Assembly: GCF_018140925.1 (NCBI RefSeq)
Contig: NZ_CP073315.1
Coordinates: forward strand, 62,001 to 126,000
DNA: 64,000 nucleotides
From: Psychrobacillus sp. INOP01
Lineage (GTDB): Bacteria > Bacillota > Bacilli > Bacillales_A > Planococcaceae
Reading direction: 5' to 3'
Part shown: in pieces, positions 7,764 through 16,471 of the stretch
Layout: each line of letters starts with the position of its first letter
How positions within the stretch are numbered: the first letter of the stretch is position 1
Notes under the pieces: model-generated
The model's database searches: none
The model's input: the letters and a program-made list of their open reading frames with translations, nothing else
What the model was told of the DNA's origin: nothing
Position numbers and translations under genes: made by a program

Positions 7764-9128
7764 TTACCTTAATTCGTATTTTTCCATTTTATATTTTAAT
7801 AATTGCTTTGAAATACCTAACCTTCTAGAGGTTTCTGCAAGTTTTCCTCCAGTGATATTTAGTTCTATCACAATTAGATTTTTTTCATATTCCTCCACTT
7901 TATCTTTTAGATTAAAGTTATTTTCGGTAAAACTTTTTTTCTCTAATACACTTGAGTAGTTTCTTATTTTCGCTGGAATATCATTTAAGTTAATCTCTTT
8001 CGAGCTTGCATTATTATACGCTGTTTCTATTGCATTCTTAAGTTCTCTTACATTACCCGGCCAATTATATTGTTGGAAAGCTAGTTTTACTTGATCATCC
8101 AATTTTTCAATTTTAATCTGCATATGTCGATTATAAAATTCGATAAAGTAATCAATAAGTGGAGTAATATCTTCTTTCCGGTCAGATAATCGTGGTAAAT
8201 CTAATTGAAAGACACTTAATCGATAATACAAGTCTTCACGTAATAAATTTTCTTTCACTAATTTATCAGGATTATCATTAGTAGCGGCTATTACACGTAT
8301 ATTTAAGTGAATATCCTGTTTTCCACCAACTCGACGGATGAGCTTGTCTTCAATTACCCTCAATAGTTTAGCTTGAAGTTTAATATCGAAAGCACTAATT
8401 TCGTCCAAAAAGATAGTTCCACCATTTGCTTGCTCTAAAATTCCAAGGAAATCAGGTGTTCCAGTAAAAGTATCTTTTTCAGTTCCGAATAGTATATGTT
8501 CTAACAAAGAAGAAGGTATTTCAGCACATTTTATCGAAACAAATGGTTGAGTATACCGATTACTTAAATTATGAATGGACTGTGCAACAATTTCTTTTCC
8601 AGTTCCCGTTTCCCCGTTTATTAAAATTGTGGAATCCGTACTAGAAACTTTTTTAATTTTATTCTTTATTTCTTCCATAATATTACTTTGAGATACAAGA
8701 TTGTCGATTGTATAAATGGTATTATTTTTGCGATACATTTTATGGCTAGCAAACTGGTCCAGTAATTGTATATTTTCTTTTTGATAGTAGTGCTTTGAAA
8801 ATTCTATAGCTCCTACGATTGAAGTTCCATTATGAAGAGGAAAAGTAGAACTTTTCGAAATATATGTAAACCCATTATTGGATGTCAGTTGTTGTTTGAT
8901 ATTCCATAAAGGTTCACCGGTTTTTAAAACTGTCATTAACGTACTTTCTTCAATTGGTAAGTTTTTATAAAAGGATGTAACGCTTTTTCTTAAAAACTCT
9001 TCTGGTTTGAGCCCAATATGCTTCAAAATATGTAAATCAGCTAAATCGTAGAAAATTGTAATACCATTTTGATCTACAACTAACACATTATCATACTCAG
9101 GTAAATGTTTGAGTTCTTTGAAATTCAT
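7764..9128 (-). CDS. Sigma-54-dependent-type transcriptional activator (RocR/BkdR-like)
   Basis: A 454-aa regulator with a PAS-like sensor (about residues 12-115), an AAA+ ATPase (about 140-370) and a Fis-type helix-turn-helix at the end (LAETSRRLGISKQLLKYKME, about 430-449). Walker A is GETGTGKE (172-179) and Walker B GGTIFLDE (236-243). The sigma-54 contact loop, normally GAFTGA, reads DTFTGT (219-224): the central FTG is kept, but three of six residues differ. In this family the PAS domain binds a small ligand; next to brnQ, a branched-chain amino acid or derived acid is a reasonable guess. It may work with an altered GAFTGA loop or regulate in a different way. Confidence 0.85.
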   Translation of the reverse strand: MNFKELKHLPEYDNVLVVDQNGITIFYDLADLHILKHIGLKPEEFLRKSVTSFYKNLPIEESTLMTVLKTGEPLWNIKQQLTSNNGFTYISKSSTFPLHNGTSIVGAIEFSKHYYQKENIQLLDQFASHKMYRKNNTIYTIDNLVSQSNIMEEIKNKIKKVSSTDSTILINGETGTGKEIVAQSIHNLSNRYTQPFVSIKCAEIPSSLLEHILFGTEKDTFTGTPDFLGILEQANGGTIFLDEISAFDIKLQAKLLRVIEDKLIRRVGGKQDIHLNIRVIAATNDNPDKLVKENLLREDLYYRLSVFQLDLPRLSDRKEDITPLIDYFIEFYNRHMQIKIEKLDDQVKLAFQQYNWPGNVRELKNAIETAYNNASSKEINLNDIPAKIRNYSSVLEKKSFTENNFNLKDKVEEYEKNLIVIELNITGGKLAETSRRLGISKQLLKYKMEKYELR

Positions 9129-9551
9129 GTGTCTATCGATCCTTTCTTTCGCTTCAAGTAGTTCATTAAAGTGATGTACACATTAATAATTATCAACCTA
9201 GCTATTAGAATCATTATCTTATACATCCTAGCTTAGCATCACTTTCTCATAATATGAATGAACTAATTGGATAAAATCCTGAAAAATTCCAAGCTCTTCT
9301 TTAGGATTTTACTTCAAAAAAGGTACGAAAGCTATTAACCAATCCTGAAAAGTTCGACTACATCTACCTTTTGTATTAGAGAAATAATAAATGTATGGTT
9401 TTCCATTGTGTGAGTAGATATATTGAAAAAAAGATTATAGGCAATATTTACTTATAAAGCTGTTAACTTAGTCAATTACCCTGATAATCAACTAAGCACA
9501 AAATATACCCTACCAAATTAAAATCGCAGGGTATTTTAGTGTAATATTTAG
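9129..9551. other. Gene-free stretch between the activator and germination operon 2
   Basis: About 420 bases of AT-rich DNA. It must hold the activator promoter, but no strong -35/-10 pair stands out. The weak terminator of germination operon 2 is at 9500-9540. Nothing else was recognised. Confidence 0.5.
9500..9540 (-). terminator. Probable terminator of germination operon 2
   Basis: ATACCCT (9505-9511) and AGGGTAT (9528-9534) pair around a 16-base loop; leftward, a T-rich ATTTTGTG follows. It is weak, but lies 20-50 bases beyond the operon's last stop codon. Confidence 0.45.
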
Positions 9552-10664
9552 TTACGAAGGTTTAGCTTCCTTTTTTAATTGTTTTTTTCGTACAGAATAT
9601 ACAATTACCATCAAAAGAGGTAAAAGAAGTCCTATCAACAATGAAAAATAAATAGATGTAGTCGAATCAAAAGTATGTTGCTCCACAACATTAGAAAAAA
9701 CGACAAGCGATAGGACAACGACAATCATCCCTAACGGATAAGTTAAGGGACGATAATCTTTCAAATTTAAAATTTGCGCCAGCCCAAAGACAGATGCGAA
9801 AAAATATAGAACCATCTTAAAAAAGAGACAAATAATCCAAAGCGTAGCCATCAGTACCTCTATGCGATTTATAAAATTCCCAATGTTTATCTTTTTGGCT
9901 AATCCGTAGCTTGGATACATTTGTCTGTCAGTCAAATCAGAGCCTAATACCAAAACACATAAAAGTGTGATGATAATAATGACTATTTCACCTATTAAAT
10001 TTCCAATAAAGAAAGATTTCTTAGCAGATTCAGGTTTGTTGATAAAGGCAGGAAAAACCATTAATAAAGCCACTGCATTGATGGAAGAGATAACGGTCAA
10101 TGATAAGGTTCCATGAAAGAAACTTTTAATGTCTGCCTCAAATACAGGCTGAATGTTTTTAATTTCGATTTCAGGTGCAATAAAGACCACTAAAATAATA
10201 AATAGTAGGAAGAAAACACCTATTAAGATTTCTGCAGAACGAGCAATGGTCTCAATTCCAAGACGAACAGCCATTACCAATATAAACGCCATAAGAATAT
10301 TAGTGGCTGCCATTGGTGTATTTGGTAACACGTGTGTGGTAAGGAATGAACCAGAATAATACAAGAGAATAATAGTAAATAGAAGATTAATGAATATAAA
10401 TAAGAAAGAAAAGGCTTTACCTAACCATTTTCCAAAAAGTGTTTCATTCATTTGGATAATAGTTTGGTTAGGAAACCAAAGACCTATTTTTGTGAATAGC
10501 CATATTATCAAAAGTCCAATACTCGTACCAAATACTGCGGCAATCCAAGCGTCTTGCTTCACATCAGCAGCTAAAACTGATGGTACAACTAAGATTCCCG
10601 TACCTATCGTAAATAAGATAACTAAAACTAGAAATTGGTACGAATTTATTTTAACGTTTTGCAT
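9552..10664 (-). CDS. Spore germination receptor B subunit, GerB permease family (operon 2)
   Basis: A ten-span APC-superfamily permease-like germinant receptor subunit, 370 aa. The N terminus MQNVKINSYQFLVLVILFTI and the GTGILVVPSVLA motif (about residues 23-34), followed by QDAWIAA, are hallmarks of the GerB family. I start at the ATG 10664, with GAGGTGG 12 bases upstream; an in-frame GTG at 10685 would overlap its own ribosome site. Last gene of the A-C-D-B operon, about 30 bases after the small D-subunit gene. In this family the B subunit is the main determinant of which nutrient is sensed. Confidence 0.9.
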   Translation of the reverse strand: MQNVKINSYQFLVLVILFTIGTGILVVPSVLAADVKQDAWIAAVFGTSIGLLIIWLFTKIGLWFPNQTIIQMNETLFGKWLGKAFSFLFIFINLLFTIILLYYSGSFLTTHVLPNTPMAATNILMAFILVMAVRLGIETIARSAEILIGVFFLLFIILVVFIAPEIEIKNIQPVFEADIKSFFHGTLSLTVISSINAVALLMVFPAFINKPESAKKSFFIGNLIGEIVIIIITLLCVLVLGSDLTDRQMYPSYGLAKKINIGNFINRIEVLMATLWIICLFFKMVLYFFASVFGLAQILNLKDYRPLTYPLGMIVVVLSLVVFSNVVEQHTFDSTTSIYFSLLIGLLLPLLMVIVYSVRKKQLKKEAKPS

Positions 10665-10693
10665 CTTATAATATTTCCACCTCACTTTTTGTT

Positions 10694-10927
10694 CTAATTC
10701 ACCTGACGAGTCAGCGCATCATGTAATGGTTTAATAATGAAATTTAGAAGATCAATTGGATTCGGAATAGATTTTCCAAAACTATATGTAATACCTAGCC
10801 CAACTCCAAAAGCAAGAAGAATCAAAAATACAATCAACTCTTTTTTATACTTTTTTTCCAAAAGAGATGGAACTTCAATAAAAAGAATGACGGCAGCTAC
10901 TAGGAGTATTCCTACGCTTTTCAGCAT
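10694..10927 (-). CDS. Small two-span germinant receptor D-type subunit
   Basis: A 77-aa protein with two membrane helices (about residues 3-18 and 31-50) separated by a basic loop (EKKYKKEL), and a short C-terminal tail. It sits inside a germinant receptor operon between the C and B genes, six bases after the C stop codon, with AAAGGA upstream of its ATG. Small two-helix proteins of this size encoded in gerA-type operons are known as D subunits and modulate receptor strength in Bacillus. The match here rests on size, topology and position; operons 1 and 3 have no equivalent. Confidence 0.75.
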   Translation of the reverse strand: MLKSVGILLVAAVILFIEVPSLLEKKYKKELIVFLILLAFGVGLGITYSFGKSIPNPIDLLNFIIKPLHDALTRQVN

Positions 10928-10933
10928 AATTAG

Positions 10934-12121
10934 TTAGTCCTTTCTTTTTTCTACTACAGAATTATCCACTGTACCAGTTTTCACAATTCTTGCGTTAATT
11001 TTTACATTTACAGTTAATTCAGTAAAATATTGATCCCATTCCTTTTTCATCTTTTTCCATTCTTTCGGATTTGAGCGATGTATAGCATTTCCAAAACCAA
11101 ATATGTCTGTCTCGTATTTTTCTTGTACACTGTCAATAGAATTATTAATGGTTTTTTCCACTTGTTTTTCGAGAATTTTTTCTAGTGCATCAATTGATTC
11201 TAATTTAGTAATATCAATTGGACATTCTAGCGCCCCTACATTTGCCTCAATCTTAACATTGACATCCACTTCCGGTCTTCCATTTATAACATTGCCTTTA
11301 ACATCTGTTTTGAAACTAAGAAGTTCCATAGAAGCTTTTCCTTCTTCTGGACAAGATATGGAAGTCACTGTATTTTTCACATGATTTATTATGTCATTAT
11401 AGCCTCTACTTTCATCTTCTGTTAACCACCCTACAAGTTTATCGGCTTTAAATACAGCTAAATCATCATATCGAATTGTAACAGAGGGAGTGATTGTTTC
11501 CACATTCTGATTGCTTGATCCTGATTCCCGCTTTCCTGTTGCTAAAATCCCTGTTAATACCGCTTCTTTTCCTTCACTTCGTAAATCTACTATAAGCTGA
11601 TCTAATGTAACTCCTACCGTAGCTGCCCAGTTTTCTTCTGATATTTTAAGTGTGTTAAACATTTTATTGGCTGGTATGCTTTCTAATGGAGTTTGAATGT
11701 TCAATATTTCTTCAGCTGTAGATTCCTTAGCTACAACAACATAGAAATCAGATCGTAATTCCCAATCCCTTGATAACAAATCTAAGGAATCTCCAATTCC
11801 TTCTTTGGCTAATGATTCACTTATTACAAGCATTCGTAGATGTCCAGGATATATTTTTCTAGGCGTTTCTTTTGTCATTTTACGAATGGCTTCATATACA
11901 GTCTCTCCTCGGCCATTTACTAGAGTAACTGGTGATTTCCCCTCACCTCCGCTCATGGAGGCCTCTGAAGGTACAACGATTTGCGCTGTAACTAGGTATT
12001 CGTCATCTGATTTATCAATACCTAAGGCTAGAGTTATGGCTAGCTCATTTAATTCCCTTCGATTCCAACAACCTGTAAGTAAGATGCTAAGAATCAGTAA
12101 TATGAAGATGCCTCTTTTCAT
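10934..12121 (-). CDS. Spore germination lipoprotein, Ger(x)C family (operon 2)
   Basis: The lipid-anchored C subunit, 395 aa. The signal peptide ends in LTGC (Cys about residue 18) followed by WNRRELNELAITLALGIDK, the classic Ger(x)C N-terminal motif. The C-terminal part contains DIFGFGNAIHRSNPKEWK, a conserved family segment (about 340-357). AAGGGGATT precedes the ATG; the gap to the A gene is 22 bases and to the D gene six. It acts with the A, B and D products on the spore inner membrane. Confidence 0.92.
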   Translation of the reverse strand: MKRGIFILLILSILLTGCWNRRELNELAITLALGIDKSDDEYLVTAQIVVPSEASMSGGEGKSPVTLVNGRGETVYEAIRKMTKETPRKIYPGHLRMLVISESLAKEGIGDSLDLLSRDWELRSDFYVVVAKESTAEEILNIQTPLESIPANKMFNTLKISEENWAATVGVTLDQLIVDLRSEGKEAVLTGILATGKRESGSSNQNVETITPSVTIRYDDLAVFKADKLVGWLTEDESRGYNDIINHVKNTVTSISCPEEGKASMELLSFKTDVKGNVINGRPEVDVNVKIEANVGALECPIDITKLESIDALEKILEKQVEKTINNSIDSVQEKYETDIFGFGNAIHRSNPKEWKKMKKEWDQYFTELTVNVKINARIVKTGTVDNSVVEKRKD

Positions 12122-12143
12122 TGACTAATCCCCTTAACTTCTA

Positions 12144-13748
12144 TCATTGGTCTTTTTCTGGTCCCGGCTTTGCAGCAGTTGGATTTTGCTGTCTCTTTAT
12201 ATTTTGCTGACTGATAAGACGAGGACGAGTAAACATTTGCCATATTGGTACTGTAATAAATGTATCCTTTTGATCTGAAATATTAAACGGAGCAATTGGA
12301 TACATATATGGAATGCCAAAAGAGCGTAAACTGCATAAATGCAAAATAAGCGCAATTAAACCAACTATAACCCCAAACAAACCAAACGAAGCTGCAAGTC
12401 CCATAAATACAAATCGCAAGATTCTGACAGACATCGCTATGTCGTAAGTAGGAGAAACAAAACTAGCAATAGCTGTTATGGAGACGATAATAACCATCGC
12501 AGCAGAAATCATACCTGCTTCCACTGCAGCCGTTCCAATAACAAATGCCCCTACAATTGACATAGCTGAACCTATAGCTCTTGGCATTCTTAAACCTGCT
12601 TCACGTAAAACTTCAAAGGTGATTTCCATTATAACTGCCTCTATAAATGCAGGGAAAGGGACACCCTCTCGTTGGGCAGCCAAGTTAATGAGAAGTGCAG
12701 TCGGTATCATCTCATGATGAAAAGTAGTTGCCGCTATAAACAGAGCTGGAGCAAGTAATGCAATTACAAATGAAAAAAATCGAAGGACTCGAACTAAACT
12801 GGTAATATCAGAACGCTGATAATAGTCTTCTGAAGATTGGAAAAATTGAACAAATAATGCTGGAACGGTTAACACAAAAGGTGTACCATCAATTAATATG
12901 GCTATTCTGCCTTCTAAGATGGCCGCAGCTACTACATCAGGACGTTCCGAATGATATACTGTTGGAAAAGGCGATTTTTGTGAATCCTGAATCAATTCCT
13001 CAATATTGCCACTTTCTAGTATTCCATCAATATCAATGCGATTCAAACGCAACCGAACTTCTTCCACAATATCGTCCTTTGCAATGCCTTTGATATACAT
13101 GACTGCAACATTAGTTTTCGTGCGCTTTCCTATTATTCTGCTTTCAACCCACAGCTGAGGATCTTTAATTTTTCTGCGCACTAAGGCAGTATTAATACGT
13201 ATATTTTCTGAGAATGCTTCCCTTGGACCTCTTATTACTGTTTGGGTCGTACTTTCGGTAACTCCACGTTCAGCCCAACGTTTATTACCAATGATTAGTC
13301 CCTCCGAATAACCATCAATCAAAAGAATGACATCTCCTGATAAAAGGGAAAGAAATAACTCATCGATATCGGTAAAGTCTTTGATTTCGCCCACGGTCAT
13401 GGCAAAATCTTTTAACGTTTTCATAAGGTTCGGACTAAGACTAAGTTCGTTTTCTACATCAGTATCTTTGATATCAAGCATTAAAGACTCCATAATAAAG
13501 TTCTGTATAGCAGGTGCATCGCTTAGACCGTCTGTATACATTATTCCTGCCTTTAGGACTCCTTCTTTACCAATTTGAAACTCTCGAATTACAATATCAG
13601 TACTTTCACCGAGCGTATCTTTAACGATTTTTATATTATCTTGGAGGTTAGTTTGTAATGTTTGTTTTTCAAATGATTCCTTCGCTTGGCTAGTTGAAGG
13701 AGTAGTGGATTCTAACTGATTTTTATTTTTTTCATAAAAAAATCCCAT
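12144..13748 (-). CDS. Spore germination receptor A subunit, GerA/SpoVAF family (operon 2)
   Basis: The A subunit, 534 aa. It has a long polar N-terminal part with family motifs VIRGPREAFSENIRINTALV (about 170-189) and SERPDVVAAAILEGRIAILI-like segments (about 265-285). Membrane spans follow from about residue 315 to 480, and then a Gln/Pro-rich tail. AGAGGG lies six bases before the ATG. First gene of the operon. Upstream DNA holds a weak sigma-G-like promoter and, further up, a folded RNA with a terminator. Confidence 0.93.
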   Translation of the reverse strand: MGFFYEKNKNQLESTTPSTSQAKESFEKQTLQTNLQDNIKIVKDTLGESTDIVIREFQIGKEGVLKAGIMYTDGLSDAPAIQNFIMESLMLDIKDTDVENELSLSPNLMKTLKDFAMTVGEIKDFTDIDELFLSLLSGDVILLIDGYSEGLIIGNKRWAERGVTESTTQTVIRGPREAFSENIRINTALVRRKIKDPQLWVESRIIGKRTKTNVAVMYIKGIAKDDIVEEVRLRLNRIDIDGILESGNIEELIQDSQKSPFPTVYHSERPDVVAAAILEGRIAILIDGTPFVLTVPALFVQFFQSSEDYYQRSDITSLVRVLRFFSFVIALLAPALFIAATTFHHEMIPTALLINLAAQREGVPFPAFIEAVIMEITFEVLREAGLRMPRAIGSAMSIVGAFVIGTAAVEAGMISAAMVIIVSITAIASFVSPTYDIAMSVRILRFVFMGLAASFGLFGVIVGLIALILHLCSLRSFGIPYMYPIAPFNISDQKDTFITVPIWQMFTRPRLISQQNIKRQQNPTAAKPGPEKDQ

Positions 13749-13766
13749 AGTAACCCTCTTTTTCTG

Positions 13767-13797
13767 TAATATGATTTTATTTACTTGTTAAGTTTGC
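13767..13797 (-). promoter_or_regulatory. Possible sigma-G promoter of germination operon 2
   Basis: Leftward GCAAA, 19 bases, then CATATTA resembles the sigma-G pattern GMATR-N18-CATNMTA with one mismatch and one extra spacer base. Forespore sigma-G expression is the rule for gerA-type operons, which makes the weak match credible. Confidence 0.3.
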
Positions 13798-13835
13798 CCA
13801 AAAATCGGCAAAAATATCCCTTTCATCAAGAATAA

Positions 13836-13863
13836 GAAAAACCGGGCAAGAACAATGCCCGGT
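13836..13863 (-). terminator. Rho-independent terminator of the structured RNA
   Basis: Perfect arms ACCGGGCA (13841-13848) and TGCCCGGT (13856-13863) around a 7-base loop. Leftward it is followed by five T and more pyrimidines. It lies about 90 bases upstream of the germination gene start. Confidence 0.8.
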
Positions 13864-14003
13864 CCTTTAAGGTCATAACCTGTTTCTACCTATTTCAGTA
13901 GGCTTTGGGCAGACTTGTTGCAATATTATTACCGATTGATTTTTAAGAGGCTTGTCTTGACCGCAGTCACGACAAGCCTCTCTTTTCTCGGTAATCTTAT
14001 TGC
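13838..14003 (-). ncRNA. Unassigned structured RNA with intrinsic terminator, upstream of germination operon 2
   Basis: Leftward, three stacked helices form a rod: GCAATA/TATTGC (13998-14003 with 13920-13925), ATTACCGA/TCGGTAAT (13988-13995 with 13928-13935) and AGAGGCTTGTC/GACAAGCCTCT (13971-13981 with 13946-13956), with an A-rich internal loop. A 55-base linker follows with a small CCTA/TAGG hairpin. A perfect 8-bp GC-rich terminator comes next (13841-13848 with 13856-13863), then TTTTTCTTATT. It could be a riboswitch or attenuator of the germination operon, or an independent small RNA. I could not match it to tmRNA, 6S, SRP, RNase P, T-box, SAM, TPP, c-di-GMP or c-di-AMP RNAs from memory. 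Confidence 0.55.
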
Positions 14004-14280
14004 GTTTTTCTGTCCCTCGCACTCCAACAACTTTTGGAAACTGGTTAGTTCGTTATTGGATAATTAAGCAGTAATTTTACCTACTCAAATTGTAAACACT
14101 CGAAGAAAATTTCGGTCCCTTCTCTCCTTTATTGTTTAGACACTTACTATTTCTTTAAAATTCCACTAGTATAAATTTAAATCTACATTTTATAAATCGC
14201 TACGGAACGTTAGTTAATGACACTAACCCGCTATCATCTTACATCTTAGATTAAATCTCCTTATAAGATAAGTACTCTTC

Positions 14281-14425
14281 ACTTGATTGCAGTGTAAAGC
14301 GGTAACTCCGGGCGGGATGCGGGAGATTAGATGAACCACCAGAACCGACGATTGAACGACTGATGGTTCATCGTTCATCACGCAGAACGCGTCCGCATGA
14401 TACGGAAATTTGCAGGAGTATTCAT
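14281..14425 (-). repeat. Bacillaceae-type interspersed repeat, diverged copy
   Basis: Its reverse complement contains GCGGACGCGTTCTGCG, GATGAACCATCA, GGTTCATCT, CCCGC and GGAGT in the same order as the better-preserved copy at 44830-44970. The inner inverted repeat around the GATGAACC/GGTTCATC arms is still visible. Non-coding; function unknown. Confidence 0.65.
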
Positions 14426-14475
14426 TTGATAAAGTAGCGTTAGATCAGGTGATCATGCTACTTTCTTATATTTTT

Positions 14476-14515
14476 AAAAGCCGATATTCCTAAATATAGG
14501 AATATCGGCTTTTTT
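14476..14515. terminator. Bidirectional terminator
   Basis: GCCGATATTCCTA and its complement TAGGAATATCGGC flank a short AAA centre, with A runs on the left and T runs on the right. Leftward it ends the YitT-family gene at 14534; rightward it would stop read-through. Confidence 0.85.
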
Positions 14516-14533
14516 GTGAAACTATCATAACAT

Positions 14534-15343
14534 TTAATTTTTAGCGAATTCACCAACGACTTCAACCGTCTCATATATATTGATAAATGCTTTCTCATCA
14601 TGCTTATGAATAATTTGCTTTATTTGCAACATCTCATATCGAGTAACGACCATCATTAATATATGTTTTTTTTCAAGCGTGTATCCACCATATCCTTCTG
14701 TAACAGTCACCCCACGATAAATGCTTGCTAATAATTCCTGGCGGATTGGTTCAGCTGCCGTCGTTATTATTTGCATCGTTAATTTTTCATGATTGGTATA
14801 AACTGTATCAATAGCTTTTCCAGTTAAATATATTGATAATAAGGTATATAGTGCTATTTCCCAGTTAAATACAGTTCCAGAAATTAGCACGATCACACTA
14901 TTCATCCCTGTAAGTAATAGACCTACACTAAAATTACTCGAGCGAGAAATAATAATAGCTATTATATCCATCCCACCAGACGTACCAGAGTATTTCATAA
15001 TAAGTCCTATTCCAAGACCTCCAATAGCTCCGCCAAATATAGCTGAGAGCAATATATTATCTGAAATAGACTCCGCTGGAATTACATATAGAAATATGGA
15101 TAACGATAAAACACATACAAGCGTATTAAGCGTAATTTCTTTCCCCAGCTTGTAATACCCTAATATTAAAAGAGGTACATTCATAACAAAGTTAAGTATA
15201 CCTGTATCAAAAGGAGTAATAAGTCCTAACAAAATAGCTATACCACTAATTCCACTGCTTAAAATTTCATGAGGTACTAAAAATGCATTAAACGCAAAAG
15301 CAATTACAAAGGAGCCAACAATTACAATTAGATTTTTTACCAA
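14534..15343 (-). CDS. YitT-family membrane protein (DUF161 plus DUF2179)
   Basis: A five- to six-span integral membrane protein of the YitT/YpjC/YvjA family, 269 aa, with a C-terminal soluble DUF2179 domain (about residues 205-265, containing RGVTVTEGYGGY). The family is widespread in Firmicutes; some members are linked to amino-acid or envelope functions, but the activity is unsettled. I start at the TTG 15343 because AAAGGAG sits seven bases upstream; the ATG at 15364 has no ribosome site and lies next to the terminator of the preceding gene. The motif KYSGTSGGMDIIA is typical. Confidence 0.88.
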   Translation of the reverse strand: MVKNLIVIVGSFVIAFAFNAFLVPHEILSSGISGIAILLGLITPFDTGILNFVMNVPLLILGYYKLGKEITLNTLVCVLSLSIFLYVIPAESISDNILLSAIFGGAIGGLGIGLIMKYSGTSGGMDIIAIIISRSSNFSVGLLLTGMNSVIVLISGTVFNWEIALYTLLSIYLTGKAIDTVYTNHEKLTMQIITTAAEPIRQELLASIYRGVTVTEGYGGYTLEKKHILMMVVTRYEMLQIKQIIHKHDEKAFINIYETVEVVGEFAKN

Positions 15344-15364
15344 ATGACTGCTCCTTTCTTCCAT

Positions 15365-15395
15365 AAAAAAACTCGCCCATTAAGGACGAGTTTTT
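15365..15395 (-). terminator. Terminator after the DUF4097 gene
   Basis: Leftward AAACTCG pairs with CGAGTTT around an 11-base loop, followed by a run of T. It lies 90 bases beyond the DUF4097 stop codon and directly before the YitT-family gene. Confidence 0.7.
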
Positions 15396-15485
15396 CTTCT
15401 ACTAGAATTTTCTCTTCACAAATGATATAAGAAACAATTTAACAAAGATTAAGGTACTAGTCAATATATTGCTTGTATTTCTTTT

Positions 15486-16280
15486 TTAATTTCCCTTTTT
15501 CACCGAAATTACCCCATTATCCGTTTTTATACTAATCATATTCTTACCATTTCCAAAAATTGTTTCTTCGTTAGAAGAACCAAAAATATCAATTCTACCG
15601 TTATCTACATCGGCATGAATTGTTGCGTTCTTTGGTTCATTGGTCGAACGAATACTAATAAGTCCATTATCTGTTTCTAAGGATATGGATCGGTCTAGGT
15701 TATCCGTCACCATCGAAATTTGACCATTATCAGATTTGGCTTCTATATCACCAGTTACATTGTGAAAATCCATTTTCCCATTATTTGTTTTTACATTGAC
15801 CTTCTTACTTTCCAGATCCTCTAATACGATTTTCCCATTATCTGACTTAATATTGACTGATTCAAATTGGAGATCGCTTGCGATAATTTGACCATTGTCT
15901 GTTTGCGTTGTTAACTCCTCGTATTTTTCATCCGGAACAGTTACGACAATTTTGTTACCTGAAGCATTGAATCCAATGTTGAATCCGTTAAAAAGCTTCT
16001 TTTTCATATCCACATATAAAGTATCGCCTTTAACATATGCTTGCATTTTACTACGTGAGCTTTTTTTGCTTATAAATTCAACTTTCCCATTAGAACTAGA
16101 TGTTCGAACAACTTCAATAGCTGTGTTATCCCCTGTAATATCTACACTCGTAAACTCTTCCACTATCTCAATTACTTCTGTATTTTTGACAAATCCACCA
16201 GCTATACTCATCCCAACATTTAAAGCTGCTCCTAAAATTATTACAATAATCGCGATGATACCAACCTTTTTTATACTCAC
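15486..16280 (-). CDS. Membrane-anchored DUF4097 beta-solenoid protein
   Basis: A 264-aa protein with one N-terminal membrane helix (about residues 5-25) and an extracellular right-handed beta-helix-like domain of the DUF4097 (putative adhesin) type. The core is a series of roughly 20-residue repeats marked by [DN]NG[KQRLV]I: TDNGQI, SDNGKI, TNNGKM, SDNGQI, TDNGLI, VDNGRI and TDNGVI. The GTG start at 16280 has GGGAGG eight bases upstream; the ATG further up has none. Family members often sit with cell-envelope stress sensors, but no kinase or PspC-like partner lies here. Function unknown. Confidence 0.82.
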   Translation of the reverse strand: MSIKKVGIIAIIVIILGAALNVGMSIAGGFVKNTEVIEIVEEFTSVDITGDNTAIEVVRTSSSNGKVEFISKKSSRSKMQAYVKGDTLYVDMKKKLFNGFNIGFNASGNKIVVTVPDEKYEELTTQTDNGQIIASDLQFESVNIKSDNGKIVLEDLESKKVNVKTNNGKMDFHNVTGDIEAKSDNGQISMVTDNLDRSISLETDNGLISIRSTNEPKNATIHADVDNGRIDIFGSSNEETIFGNGKNMISIKTDNGVISVKKGN

Positions 16281-16471
16281 TGCTGTAACCTCCCATTTAT
16301 TTACCTTATACACTTCATTATAAAGAAATGAATACCAATTCCTATGGCCCTGAGATGGGAAGTTCTCTAAGTCTTAAGATGTATAATCATTTAGGATAAA
16401 ACTGATTAACTTGTACATTAAAGTATGTAATTCAAAGGCACTGATTTCTATCAGTACCTTTAAAATGAAAA

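Larger units (their letters stand above)
13749..14533. other. Gene-free stretch between germination operon 2 and yitT-like gene
   Basis: Almost 800 bases without a protein gene. From left to right it holds a possible sigma-G promoter (13767-13797), a terminator plus long rod-like RNA fold (13838-14003), AT-rich DNA, a copy of the interspersed repeat (about 14281-14425) and a strong bidirectional terminator (14476-14515). Each is listed separately. Confidence 0.7.

Noticed and set aside
13838-14003. c-di-GMP-I riboswitch
   Set aside because: CAAAGCC and GGTAG words recall GEMM-I, but the tetraloop hairpin and the paired helix order are missing.
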